A stretch of 64,000 nt of DNA, taken from positions 73,935,001 through 73,999,000 of the forward strand of contig JAUMIR010000004.1 of assembly GCA_030847615.1 (NCBI GenBank). The letters are read 5' to 3'. Source of the DNA: Gambelia wislizenii. Lineage: Eukaryota; Chordata; Lepidosauria; Squamata; Crotaphytidae. The notes under the pieces were generated by a model. It saw nothing but the letters and a program-made list of their open reading frames with translations. It did no database searches and was not told the origin of the DNA. The position numbers and the translations under genes are program-made. Numbering within the stretch: position 1 is the stretch's first letter; each line of letters begins with the position of its first letter. This document shows, piece by piece, positions 36,428-46,411 of this stretch.

Positions 36428-37619
36428 CTAAGGCTGCTGATACACTACAGAAATAATGCAGTTTGACACTGCTATTGTTACCTGCCCATATACCCCCCAC
36501 CTCTACAATAATTCATAAACTGGCAGTAATTCATTAGTTGGCATCAATTCATAGATTTGGCACTAAATGACAGTTCAGGTAGGTCATGGTTGACCAGGAC
36601 CTTCACAGGAGGGTTAATGTAAAGATCGCCCAGAGATCTAATAGAAGTTGTCTCAGAAAATTCCCAAAACTCAGACACGCCCAGGACTGGTTATGTGAAA
36701 GCCCCTTTAGCCAAGTTGTTAGGGAGGAATATGCTAATCCAACCTGGGGCACACTTGGCAATGAGTCACACTCTAAAACAAACAAGTGATCAGAACACCC
36801 ATCATTCTGCAACTGTCTTCCTTCACACATTTCCTAACCAATAATAGAAGGTTATCTCAGACCAATCAGCCTTAATGCTCTAATCATTAACAGCAATTAG
36901 TGAAACCAGAGCTTCCATTGTCTAAGCTCTGGAAAACTTACTCAAACATTGTTTTCCAGTCAAAACACCCCTTAAGTGTATGATATTGAGTATAAATATT
37001 ACCCCAAAACACAACCAAAGTGTGCACAGCTCCATGCACCGTGTTACTTTGTCAGTCTGCTGTGTGACACTCGGCTTCAAGCCAGAGTGTTCTTTTACAG
37101 CATGAACCTCTGCTCTTTGGACAGGTAATTATAGCCCATCATCCCCTGAATTTATTTCTCTATCCCAATACTTCCTCCTAATTCTTCGCTAGCCTTGTGT
37201 GATAGCTTGTGATAGTGAGTGCATGTGTTAATGCCTCCGTGATTATTTTCAAATAAAAATTTTTATTTCATTGTTGGATTGTAGTCTCCTCAGGCAGTAC
37301 TGCTACATGCAGGTATAAAGATCCCACAAGTTACCCAACCTCTCTCAGCCAGATCTTTGAGCTAATTAAAACTCCCCAATATAATATCATAATTCAAAGG
37401 TCACGAGTAGGTCCCACATACCCCCACAGTTTAACTATCATGTTTAACTAGCATAGCTCCACCCTACGGAATTCTGGGATTTGTAGCTTGTTGTTGCACC
37501 AGAGCTCTCTGGCAGAGAAGGCTAAATATCTCAGAAAACTACAGATCCCATAGCATTGAGCCATGGCAGTTAAAGCAATGTCAAGCTGGATTATTTCTGC
37601 AGTGTGTCAGCAGCCTTAG
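36428..37619. mobile_element. hAT-type MITE split by an LTR insertion
   Basis: The left half, 36428-36475, reads 'ctaaggctgctgatacacta' and 'cagaaataatgcagtttgac'. The right half, about 37429-37619, ends with 'gacacactgcagaaataatc' and 'agcttgacattgctttaact' on the opposite strand. The two form an inverted terminal repeat of about 45 bases with several mismatches. The interior words 'gaattctgggatttgtagct' and 'ccatagcattgagccatggc' belong to a common squamate MITE. The halves are separated by 953 bases with LTR features. Confidence 0.75.
36476..37428 (+). mobile_element. Probable solo LTR
   Basis: The segment starts TGTTACCTGCCC, ends CATACCCCCACA (TG...CA ends) and interrupts a MITE whose halves are otherwise contiguous. 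It has a promoter-like tataaata at 36991, an AATAAA polyadenylation signal at 37252 followed by a T-rich/GT stretch, and several CCAAT words upstream. This is the U3-R-U5 arrangement of a retroviral or Gypsy-type LTR in plus orientation. No internal coding region, primer-binding site or second LTR is nearby, so it would be a recombination-derived solo LTR. A clean target duplication is not visible. Class (endogenous retrovirus or Gypsy) is undecided. Confidence 0.6.
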
Positions 37620-39254
37620 TGATCAGCGTGTTACCTACAAGACTCACAGAACAGAGGCCCTCTTCTTATGCTACATCCCCCTCCCCTAGAAGCAAAAGAG
37701 CTACTTCTCTGTGATGCAATCCTACACCACAAGTGTGGAAATGAAATGCAACAACTGTCCCATCAGAAGGAACAACAACATACATGTAGTAGATGCCTAC
37801 CTGGTTTGCCTTTCCCATGGCATTTTATTCATTTCATATATTTAAACAGATTTATTTTTCTTCCATTGTACTGTAACCATCTTATCCTGGTACGGTAATC
37901 TCAATATGCAAAACAGCTGACAACCAATTACAACAAAACTACAAAGGCCTCTACAAAAATATTAATAATATAGTAAAACACACAAAAAATGAGCCAAATA
38001 TAAATAATATCAAACAAACTGCACACTAATTCTTCAACCTGGCAGGCCACATCTGCTGAATAAATATATTTTAGCCAGGAGACAGAAAGTGAAGTCAGAA
38101 AGAAAAAATGCCAAACATGTCTCCAAAAGCATACAGTGTCGCCACGGTGAAGACCTTCTCCTATGTCTCAACCAGTCATGAAATGGCAACTTCATTCACA
38201 CATTCCCAACCTGCATGGATCACCAGAAATGTGTAGTGATGCCATGAGGGAACCAGTTCCCACTTTGCTGCAGAACAGGAAGGTGCTTTTGGCAAAGATC
38301 AGAAAAAAATACTCTAGGTTGCTTGTCTATTCACATACAATGTCAAAATTGCGTCCCAACTTCTAAATCAGGCTTGCATGCAAGCAGAAAGTACACACCC
38401 CACAGCCTGCGTGTCTGCAACACCCTTGTGTACAGGCAGCATCAAGAGGTGGTCTAATAAGCTACTTGCCCCAAAAGAAAGTTCTCCGATAAGTGTGTGA
38501 GGCCAACTGTGAGCTTGCAAGATGCTTTATTCATCACTACCCTATTATTCATCACAATGGCAGGGATTAATCCTCAGAACAAGCAGAGCTTTGCCTCTAT
38601 TCTAAAGTGCAGTGATTTGTTAAACCCAATGCGGTAGTGTACGCAGCTGCAAAATACATAATTTCTAATTAATGGCTTATTACATGGCACTGTGCATACA
38701 TCAGCTGAAAAGCAGCCCTTACTCCAAAGAATTTATAATCTCAATATACACAGAGATTGGGGGAGGGCATGAAAAGGGTAGGGAGCGGAAAGGGTAAGAT
38801 ATTGAGATAAGTGACTTCTTCAATATGCTGGAATAACTCAGTGTCATAGCCACAAACAGCACAGAGCTCACAAGACTTCAAAGAGACCCCAGTTACTGCA
38901 GTGACAGAAGCTTTGGCAGACTATGCTTTCATGATTTAAAACATACACAGAGACTATATAAGGGCCTTACAGCTTCAACCAGAATGCACCCTGTCTTCCT
39001 ATATATGGACCAAAATAGATCTGCCAACCCAATCTTCCATGTACATGTATATATTGTATGTGTATAGACAGACACTGATATTTTTGAGTATTAATAATGC
39101 ATGTCCTCTCCCATTTGGACTGTGATCCTGGGATGGTGAGAACTTAATTCTTTCCCACTGCACCAATTTCCTGATTAAAATCATCCCCCTAGGTTTCTAT
39201 TTATCCTGCAAGAGGAAAAGGGAATCATCTGTACTGTATTTAACATCTGTTGTT
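37620..39254. other. Unique non-coding sequence, possible conserved element at 38590-38730
   Basis: About 37840-38160 may include an old LINE 3' region but is too decayed to assign. 38590-38730 ('atttctaattaatggcttat' with flanking 'gatttgttaaaccc') is repeat-free and has the word content of a conserved non-coding element. No exon was recognised. Confidence 0.3.
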
Positions 39255-39465
39255 GATGTTAAATATCCTTCAAGTCAACTCCAGCTGATGACAATCTCTA
39301 TTGTAGGGTTTTCTTGGTAAGATTTATTCAGAGGTTTGTAATAGCCTGACTGAGATGTGTGACTTGCCGAAGATCACTCAGTTCCCATGCCTGAGCAGAG
39401 ATTTGAACCCTGGTCTCCCAAAGTCCTAGGCCAACACTCAAACCACTACACCAGGCTGGATCTCA
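39255..39465 (-). mobile_element. tRNA-derived SINE, minus strand
   Basis: The reverse complement begins 'cagcctggtgtagtggtttg' (box A type). It continues 'gaccagggttcaaatc' (box B) and 'ggcaagtcacacatctcagt', and ends with a degraded tail '...gacttgaaggat'. It belongs to the same family as the copy at 10.77 kb but is more diverged. Confidence 0.8.
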
Positions 39466-41348
39466 TTGCATTTAACATTTTCTCACCTATTTGAGAGAGG
39501 AGAGCAACATCAGCTTTGTAAGTCTGTTGGTGGGAGTCCACTTCTGTATCATTCTAAACACCCACTCTTGTATCATTGCTTCAGTCTAATTTGGGAGCCC
39601 ATGCAGCTTTTATCTTAAAAATGAGGGCAGTCTCATTTGTATGTTACTCATTCAAAAAAGGGCTATACTACTTGGCCCACAAGCTGCTCCTTTACTGACT
39701 CTGTTTCTCCCACTGCTGAGCTATTTCTCCACTGTTCCATTCTTTAATGAATGGATTGATAGGGTAGTGGGGTGTACAAATCTACTTATATAAACACACC
39801 ATTCATCCACATACAGTGTGGATTTGAGTGCATACATGTAGAGTGGATGTGGTTGTAAAAAAAATGATCAGGAAAAAAGGCTATCCCACTTTCTCTTCAT
39901 CTCTTAAAGCATGTGATGGTGAAGATCTTGAGAGAAGTATAAGGTGGTGCTGACATGAAGCACCCAACAGGTTGTTTCCAAGGAAATGTGGCCCTCAACA
40001 TAAATAAATTACTGGATGAATGGATGGATAGATGTCCACTTGTACATGCACCAGTCAACATGCACAGGTTTCCCTTTTGCAGCATATGAATGGTTGCAGG
40101 CTGGGAAGGCAAGCAAGTCAGAGGATAGTGCCTTATAGGCCCTAGGTAAAGGGGTGGGAATCATGGCCCTCAAGATGTTGTGGAATACAACTCCCAGTAT
40201 TTCTTGCCATTAGTTAAGCTGGTTAGAGCCACTGAGAAGTGCAGCCTCACATCTGTGAAGACGCACAATTCCCATCCCTGCCACAGCATTTCTGAGATGA
40301 CTTCATGCAAGTAAAACATGATGCAGCACCCAAAAAGATGTTTTAAGGAAGACTGCAAAATGGAAAAACTGTACTTAACAGCAGATTTGGGTTCAGAAGG
40401 AATAAAGGAGGATGGCTAGCTGGCCTGGCCACCCCTTCCCCAAACAGAATTGAGATTCACTATTAAGTACAGAATTTCTATACCCCCACCTCACAGTATG
40501 GTGCTAATATTGCCAGTGGTTGCAAGTGACTAAACTAATATCTATGTCAATCATTATTTTGCTCACTGCACTGTGTTGTGCTATTACTCTCCTTGCATGC
40601 TTTCTCCAGTCTTTCTCCATCTTGCTCTGTTTAATCTTATATGATGTTCCTTGTCTGTGTTTTATATTCTGCCTTGGTAGCTTTTACATTTTGATGGCAG
40701 CTGCAGGGGATGTCTCAATTTGATACATTACCTGCCCTTCTGTAATACTGACCAGGCCTTTAGCTCAGATAGAGGGGCTCAGCACTGAGAGCAATTAACC
40801 TGGTGGGCAAAAATGAAAGGGTCTTCTAAGTGATGTACTTTCAGCCTCTTTTTAAACTGTGCTTAAGTGGGCTTTAAATAGATTTCATTTTAATCTGCTT
40901 TTAATGGTCTGAAGTCTTAAAAGTCTTGTTGCTGGTCTAGAATGGGATATTTTTAAACTGTTTGCACTTCTAGATCAGCATGTTTTTATTGCTAATGTCT
41001 TCTGCTGATTGTATCTCATAATTTTTATTATACAGTACTTTAAATTATATTTAGCAGTTTCCAATTAGTTTGCCCCAGTTTTCATGCTTCAGTTTTGTTT
41101 TTATTGTGATGTTTTGCAGTTTTGTTACATTATGGCATACTTTTCTTTTAATATCAATCTGCCCACTTAGGGTTAAAAATAATTCACAACAATTGTTTCT
41201 ATAACATTTACGATACTGTTTTAAGATACATCTATACTTATGTTTGTATATAAACCTCTCTGTGGAAGTTATTTGCCTGAAATGATGGTGTGTGCATGTT
41301 TATGTGTACGTGTATGTGTGTGTCTGTGTCTGTCTGTCTGTCTATATA
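39466..41348. other. Non-coding sequence with a fold-back MITE and TG-rich tracts
   Basis: 40145-40285 is a fold-back MITE remnant ('atcatggccctcaagatgtt', 'gaatacaactcccagtat'). 40740-41200 may be an old L2 3' UTR, uncertain. (TG)n and (TCTG)n tracts at about 41290-41345 border the mariner. Confidence 0.45.
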
Positions 41349-42609
41349 TGGCCTATCTATTAAATAATGAGACTGTGTTTCTGCCTTTCTGACAAATCAG
41401 GGAGAACTGACTGAATGCTTGAGCGGTGACCTTGAACATGTCTGATGACAAAAATCAACACTCTTGGCCATTCAGTTAATTGTCAGTCGTCATTTAAGCA
41501 GCTGTGTCGTCTGCTGTGTGGCAGAAAAATGCTCAGTTTAAAAGTCAAGCAACGTGTCAATTTGAAATTTTTAGTAAAATTGAACAAAACACCAATAGAA
41601 TCTTTTCAAATGCTTACTGAGGCCTATGGGGAAGACTGCATGTCTCATCTGCGTATGTTTGAGTGGCACAAAAGATTTCAGAGAATGTGGAAGATGATGA
41701 ATGCCCTGGACAACCTTCTACTTCAAAAACTGAAGAAATTGTGGAAAAAATCAGCCAGATTGTTTGAGGAGACCATCGACTCATTGTCTGAATGACAGCT
41801 GAAGCCATGAACATTGACAAAGACACCACATGGAAAATTTTGCACAAGGATCTCAACGTGAGAAATGTTTGTGTGAAGATGGTCCCTAGGGTTCTCACAC
41901 CAGAGCAAAAAGCATGACACAAGGAAATTTTGCACTGACATACTGCAACAACTTGAGGTGGACCCAAACCTTTTTCAAAAAATCATCTCTTATGATGAAA
42001 CCTGGAAGTTCCAGTATGATCCTGAGGCAAAATCACAGTCAATGCACTGGAGAACACCATTATCAACAAGAATGAAAAAAGCACTTCAAAGCAAGTCCAC
42101 ATTTAAAGCCATGCTCATGGGGTGTGTGAGCGTGACATCAAGGGCTTAATTTTGGCAGAATGGGTTCCAGAAAGCAGAACAGTGAACCAGCATTATTTTA
42201 AGGATGTTTTGACAAAGCTGAGAGAAAGAGTCATGAAAAAAAGGCCAGAACTTTAGAAAAATGGTTTCATTCTTCATCAGAACAAGGCACCTGCTGACAC
42301 AGCACTTTCTGTGAAGCAGTTTTTGACCGATAAACACATTACTACATTTGAACAGCCTCCATATTCACCAGATTTGGCACCATGCAAATTTTTTATTTTC
42401 CCTAAAGTGAAACTGGTGCTTAAAGGAACACGTTTTGAGCCAACTGATGCAGTAAAGAAGAAAATGGCAGATGTGTTGAAACAGCTGACAGAAATGGTGC
42501 GTGAGTGTGAACGGGGAGTATATTGAATGGGACAAGAATTAGAATTGTAATACATATAAATAAAGATGGATTATTGTATCAGCCTCATTATTTAATAGAC
42601 AGACCTCGC
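41349..42609 (+). mobile_element. mariner DNA transposon, near full length, inactive
   Basis: The inverted terminal repeats are 'gcctatctattaaataatga' on the left (41351) and 'ctgtctattaaataatgagg' read from the right (about 42583-42605). The element is about 1.26 kb, the usual mariner length. The broken transposase frame has the N-terminal helix region (TPIESFQMLTEAYGEDCMSH, LRMFEWHKRF), the first catalytic block ISYDETWKFQYDPEAK and the C-terminal PPYSPDLAP block. The second catalytic Asp (HQD type) reads HQNKAPAD, and the third Asp after SPDLAPC is Lys. The two positions are 34 residues apart, as in DD34D mariners. Frameshifts and stops near 41.8 and 42.2 kb also inactivate it. Confidence 0.92.
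41445..42526 (+). pseudogene. mariner transposase pseudogene
   Basis: Reading in pieces, 41445-41795 encodes the DNA-binding N-terminal third. A frame change then interrupts the linker, where 'atgaacattgacaaagacac' still shows the family's MNIDKDT words. 41958-42149 encodes the first catalytic motif (DETW), and 42311-42526 encodes the C-terminal SPDLAP region through VLKQLTEMV. Two of three catalytic acidic residues are substituted, and at least two frameshifts plus internal stops are present. The host family is mariner (DD34D), cut-and-paste transposition into TA. No host function is suggested. Confidence 0.9.
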
Positions 42610-44287
42610 ATATATATATATATATATATATGCACTTAAATAAATAAAAGGTTGATAGAAATGCTTTAATAAAAACAAAGAAATATCCCTAAAACAGTTT
42701 TACAATTAAATCCACAGAAGAAGCCAACAAACATTTTTACCAGTCTGGCTCCAAGCACATACCTATCACAGTCACCTATGGTTTATGAGGCCATAATGAA
42801 AAACAGATCCTTATTTGATAACAAGAAAAACAGCTACCACCATATTGCTCCAGGCATGATTTCCCCCCCCCCCAATTTTTTTTTACAAAACCTTCCATAC
42901 CTCTTTACTTGATGTCTAATAGACAGATCATCTGGCATGTCTGCTCTTGTGTCTAATGTCCTTTTAGTTCAAGAAAAAAACAGTGAGGGTATCTTTGTTT
43001 CTAGCACTGAATTAATGCCTGCTGCGCACCAGCAGTACTTTGAATTTTTTAGCATCAACACAACCCTGTGTCACAGCTTTGCAATTCTTTTCCTCCCCAG
43101 AATCAGTTTAATCTCCATTAAAGTGAGGGGGAGGGAGAAACAATTATAAAATATAAGGCCTGCCCAATTAATCACAGTAATTAATTAACATTTGGAGGCT
43201 ATTCAGAGGAGGTCATTCTTGTGGCTCCTTCTATCTGCCAAGGTCAATAAGGTCAGTGCTCCAGCTTTGGTTCACCCACTGATCTGCAAGATTAGCTTGC
43301 ACAGTCTTTCTTGCCTCCATTTGTCTTCTTGTAAAATGGGATCACAGCACAGATTCCCATTGTCACATCAAAATGTTTTCTGCCAGCAAAGGCCCATGAC
43401 ATCCTAAGGCAGCATCAATATTATTAATATTTAATCTTCCATCATGCAGATCTTTCTTTTCTTTCCATTCCACATAATGAGAGGCCAGGCTGTGTCATTT
43501 CTCCCTCCCTCCTCCCTTTTTGCAGCACTGAACTGCTGCAAAAACAAAACAAAACCAAAACCCAAAATATCCAGGAGGAACAAAAAATTGGGGGGGTGGG
43601 GAAAGCAGAGTTATAAGCTTAGGAAAACTTGGTTATCCTTTGACATTAAAGCCAAAAGCAACTAATTAAAATACCATCACAGTCAGATGTTTTATTAGCT
43701 CAGTCTTGGAAAACTGTGGTGGGGTGGAGGAGTAGCAAGATCCCATGACCAGCTGGAACACAGCATCTCCCCCTGTCAATACATTACCTGTGGATGTGAG
43801 GGGGAGGGAGAGAAAAAAGGTCTGGGCAAAGATCTTATTAAAGATGATAGACTTAGCAGCCCAGCCTCATAATAGTTAATCTTGATAAATTTGTTGTAGA
43901 GGCAGGAGATATAATCTCTGGCTTTAGGGTTTAGACTAATTATTTGGCAGTATTAAGGATGAAACTATTAAGGGTGCATATTATCCCACATATGTCCTCT
44001 GCCGTCCTAGGATGTATCAGCTGCCACCAGGGACACAATGTTTATCAGGAGCCAGGCTGTTAGGCCTCCTGTTACTTGCCCTACTTGCTTTTGTCCCTAA
44101 ATGTACTTTCTTCTGAAGTGCTCAACTCCAAGGAGCTACTTGCCTCCAGCATCCTGTCATTTCATCTCAAGTCTGCCATCTTATCATTCCCACCACTGTT
44201 CCCATACGCTATTACCCTCTCCATTTTCTGACAGTACAGATTCCAAAACCTTTCCTCAAGCTGTACAGTTCTCTATTTCTCAAAGTA
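42610..44287. other. Mostly repeat-free non-coding sequence, possible conserved elements
   Basis: (TA)n at about 42611-42631 borders the mariner. 43150-44090 is nearly free of recognisable repeats and has TAATTA-type clusters ('cccaattaatcacagtaatt', 'caactaattaaaatac', 'gactaattatttggcag'), the look of deeply conserved regulatory DNA. The open frames here lack domains. Confidence 0.3.
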
Positions 44288-44522
44288 CAGTTGTCCCTCT
44301 GTATCCACAGATTTGGTATCCACGGATTGAAGTACTGTATTCACAGCTTGAAAATATTCTTTAAAAAATAATAATCCAAAAAGCACACCTTGATTTTGCC
44401 ATCTTATATAAGGGACACCATTTTGCTATGCCATTGCATATAATGGGACTTGAGTAGTCACAGATTTTGGTATCCACGGGAGGTCCTGGAACCAAACCCC
44501 AGCAAATATGAAGGCACAACTG
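44288..44522. mobile_element. Tigger-like MITE with TA duplication (copy A)
   Basis: Between TA dinucleotides the element starts CAGTTGTCCCTCTGTATCC and ends, on the opposite strand, CAGTTGTGCCTTCATATTTG. The interior has 'gattttgccatcttatataa', 'gggacaccattttgctatg' and 'gacttgagtagtcaca'. The termini match TcMar-Tigger consensus ends. It is 235 bases and non-coding. Confidence 0.85.
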
Positions 44523-44785
44523 TATTCGTGTTCTGCAACCTGAACATTCAGTTGTGATAACCACATGACCACTTCCAGAAAAAGACTGGATGGAAGGGCC
44601 CATAGAGACATACAATTTTCCCTCCAGATGTAGCACCCACAAACAAAAATGAGTTGGTATGCAAAAACCCACCATCAGTGTTGCAATCATGTAATATTTT
44701 TTCAGAGATATTTCTTCAATGATGAAGATAACATTTTATTCCTCTGCTTTTAAAAAAAGGAAAAAAAGAAGCAGCAACCCAAGTA

Positions 44786-44985
44786 CAGTCCCCCTCTCTG
44801 TATCCACGGATTCAACCAACCATGGTTCGAAAACATTTTTAAATTAATTCCAAAAAGCAAACCTTGATTTTGCCATTTTACATAAGGGACACTATTTTAC
44901 TATGCGACTATATATAACAGGACTTGAGCATCCATGGATTTTGATATCCACAAGTGGTCCTGGAACCAAACTGAGAGCCAACTAT
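44786..44985. mobile_element. Tigger-like MITE (copy B)
   Basis: It starts CAGTCCCCCTCTCTGTATCC after TA and shares 'gattttgccattttacataa' and 'gggacactattttactatg' with copy A in the same orientation. The right end is degraded ('gagagccaactata'). It lies 263 bases from copy A. Confidence 0.8.
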
Positions 44986-45000
44986 ATACATTACATATAT

Positions 45001-45821
45001 AGTAATGGATAGACTAGAGAGCTGGGCCAAATCTAACAAAATGAAATTCAATACGGAGAAATGTAACATACTGCACTTAGGGCGAACAAATGAAATGCAT
45101 AGATATAGGATGGGGGACACCTGGCTGAATGAGACTACGTGCGAAAGGGATCAAGGAGTCGTAGTAGACCACAAGTTGAACATGAATCAACAGTGTGATG
45201 TGGCAGCTAAAAAGGCCAATGAGATTTTGGGCTGCATCAATAGAAGTATAGTGTCTAGATCAAGGGAAGTAATAGTGCCACTCTATTCTGCCTTCGTCAG
45301 ACCTCACCTGGAATACTGTGTCCAGTTCTGGACACCACAATTCAAAAAGGATGTTAACAAATTGGAGCGTGTCCAGAGAAGGGCAACTAAAATGGTGAAA
45401 GGTCTGGAAACGATGCCTTATGAGGAGAGACTTAGGGAGCTGGGTATGTTTAGCCTGGAAAAAAGACGGTTAAGAGGCAATATGATAGCCCTGTTTAAGT
45501 ATTTGAAGGGATGTCACATTGAGGATGGAATAGGCTTGTTTTCTGCTGCTCCAGAGACTGGAACACGGAGCAATGGATGCAAGCTCCAGGAACAGAGATT
45601 CCACCTCAACATTAGGAGGAACTTTTGGACAGTAAGAGCTGTTTGGCAGTGGAACACACTCCCCCAGAGTGTGATGGGGTCTCCTTCCTTGGAGGTCTTT
45701 AAACAGAGGCTGGATGGCTATCTGTCAGGGATGCTTTGATTGTGATTTCCTGCATGGCAGGGGGTTGGACTGGATGGCCCTCTTGGTCTCTTCCAACTCT
45801 GCAATTCTATGATTCTATGAT
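45001..45821 (+). mobile_element. CR1 LINE, 820 bp, long open frame
   Basis: An open frame from about 45005 to 45739 encodes the RT C-terminal region of CR1 ORF2: WAKSNKMKFNTEKCNILHLG, then [55 protein letters not shown] and FHLNIRRNFWTVRAVWQW. It ends at DGYLSGML and the 3' end 'tgcaattctatgattctatg'. No stop interrupts the frame, making this the youngest CR1 copy in the window. It is 5'-truncated upstream of the FNTEKC motif (the YADD box is missing), so it cannot be autonomous. Confidence 0.93.
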
Positions 45822-45865
45822 ATCATTAACTGTGTGTGTGGCCAAAAGAAAAAAAAGAGATTTAT

Positions 45866-45945
45866 ATAAGACTCTGGGAGACCAGGGTTCAACTCCCTGC
45901 TCAGCCACAGAAACCCACTGGGTGATCTCTGCTCAGCTAATGTGC
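45866..45945 (+). mobile_element. tRNA-derived SINE fragment
   Basis: The short stretch 'actctgggagaccagggttc', then 'aactccctgctcagcc', includes the box B region of the 10.77 kb SINE family. Head and tail are missing. Confidence 0.55.
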
Positions 45946-46020
45946 TGGAGTGCTTATTTGGGGCAGGAGGGAATAAAACTGCATAGGATTATTCCTTTTA
46001 ATCTTCATTTAGAACCATAC

Positions 46021-46232
46021 CAGGTGCCCTTTCATACTACACAATTACAGCACCGTGATTACATTTTAATTGCTGTGGTTACATCCTATAGAATCCTGGG
46101 ATTTGTAGTTTAGGGAGAGGTATTTAGAATTCTCAGCCAGAGAACTCATCAAACTACAAACCATTTTAACTGCATCCATGCCAGTTAAAATGGAATCATA
46201 GTGCTATAACTGCATAGTGTGAAAGAGCCTTT
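46021..46232. mobile_element. hAT-type MITE
   Basis: The left end 'caggtgccctttcatactac' and the right end 'ctctttcacactatgcagtt' (opposite strand) are inverted. The interior words 'tagaatcctgggatttgtag' and 'actgcatccatgccagttaa' match the element at 50.45 kb. The right boundary is approximate and no target duplication was resolved. Confidence 0.7.
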
Positions 46233-46299
46233 TTGGTCAAAAAAAAAACCACAAAGTGCTCTCTTTTAAATGGTTCACACACACCCAGGCTTTTCTGAA

Positions 46300-46411
46300 C
46301 TCCCTGAGCTGTTTCTGACCTTTTCAGAGTGAGATGGTAGTCCATGCAGTCCTTGGAGGATCTGAGGGGCAGAAAATTGGCCTCTGGATCCACTGCAGTT
46401 GCCCACCCCTG
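46300..46411. mobile_element. hAT terminal fragment
   Basis: The right end read on the minus strand is CAGGGGTGGGCAACTGCAG, a classic hAT terminus. The partner terminus was not found, so only a fragment is called. Confidence 0.55.

Noticed and set aside
45005..45739. 244-codon open frame as a host gene
   Set aside because: [11 protein letters not shown] and EERLRELG motifs and the ATTCTATGA 3' end identify it as CR1 ORF2 C-terminus.
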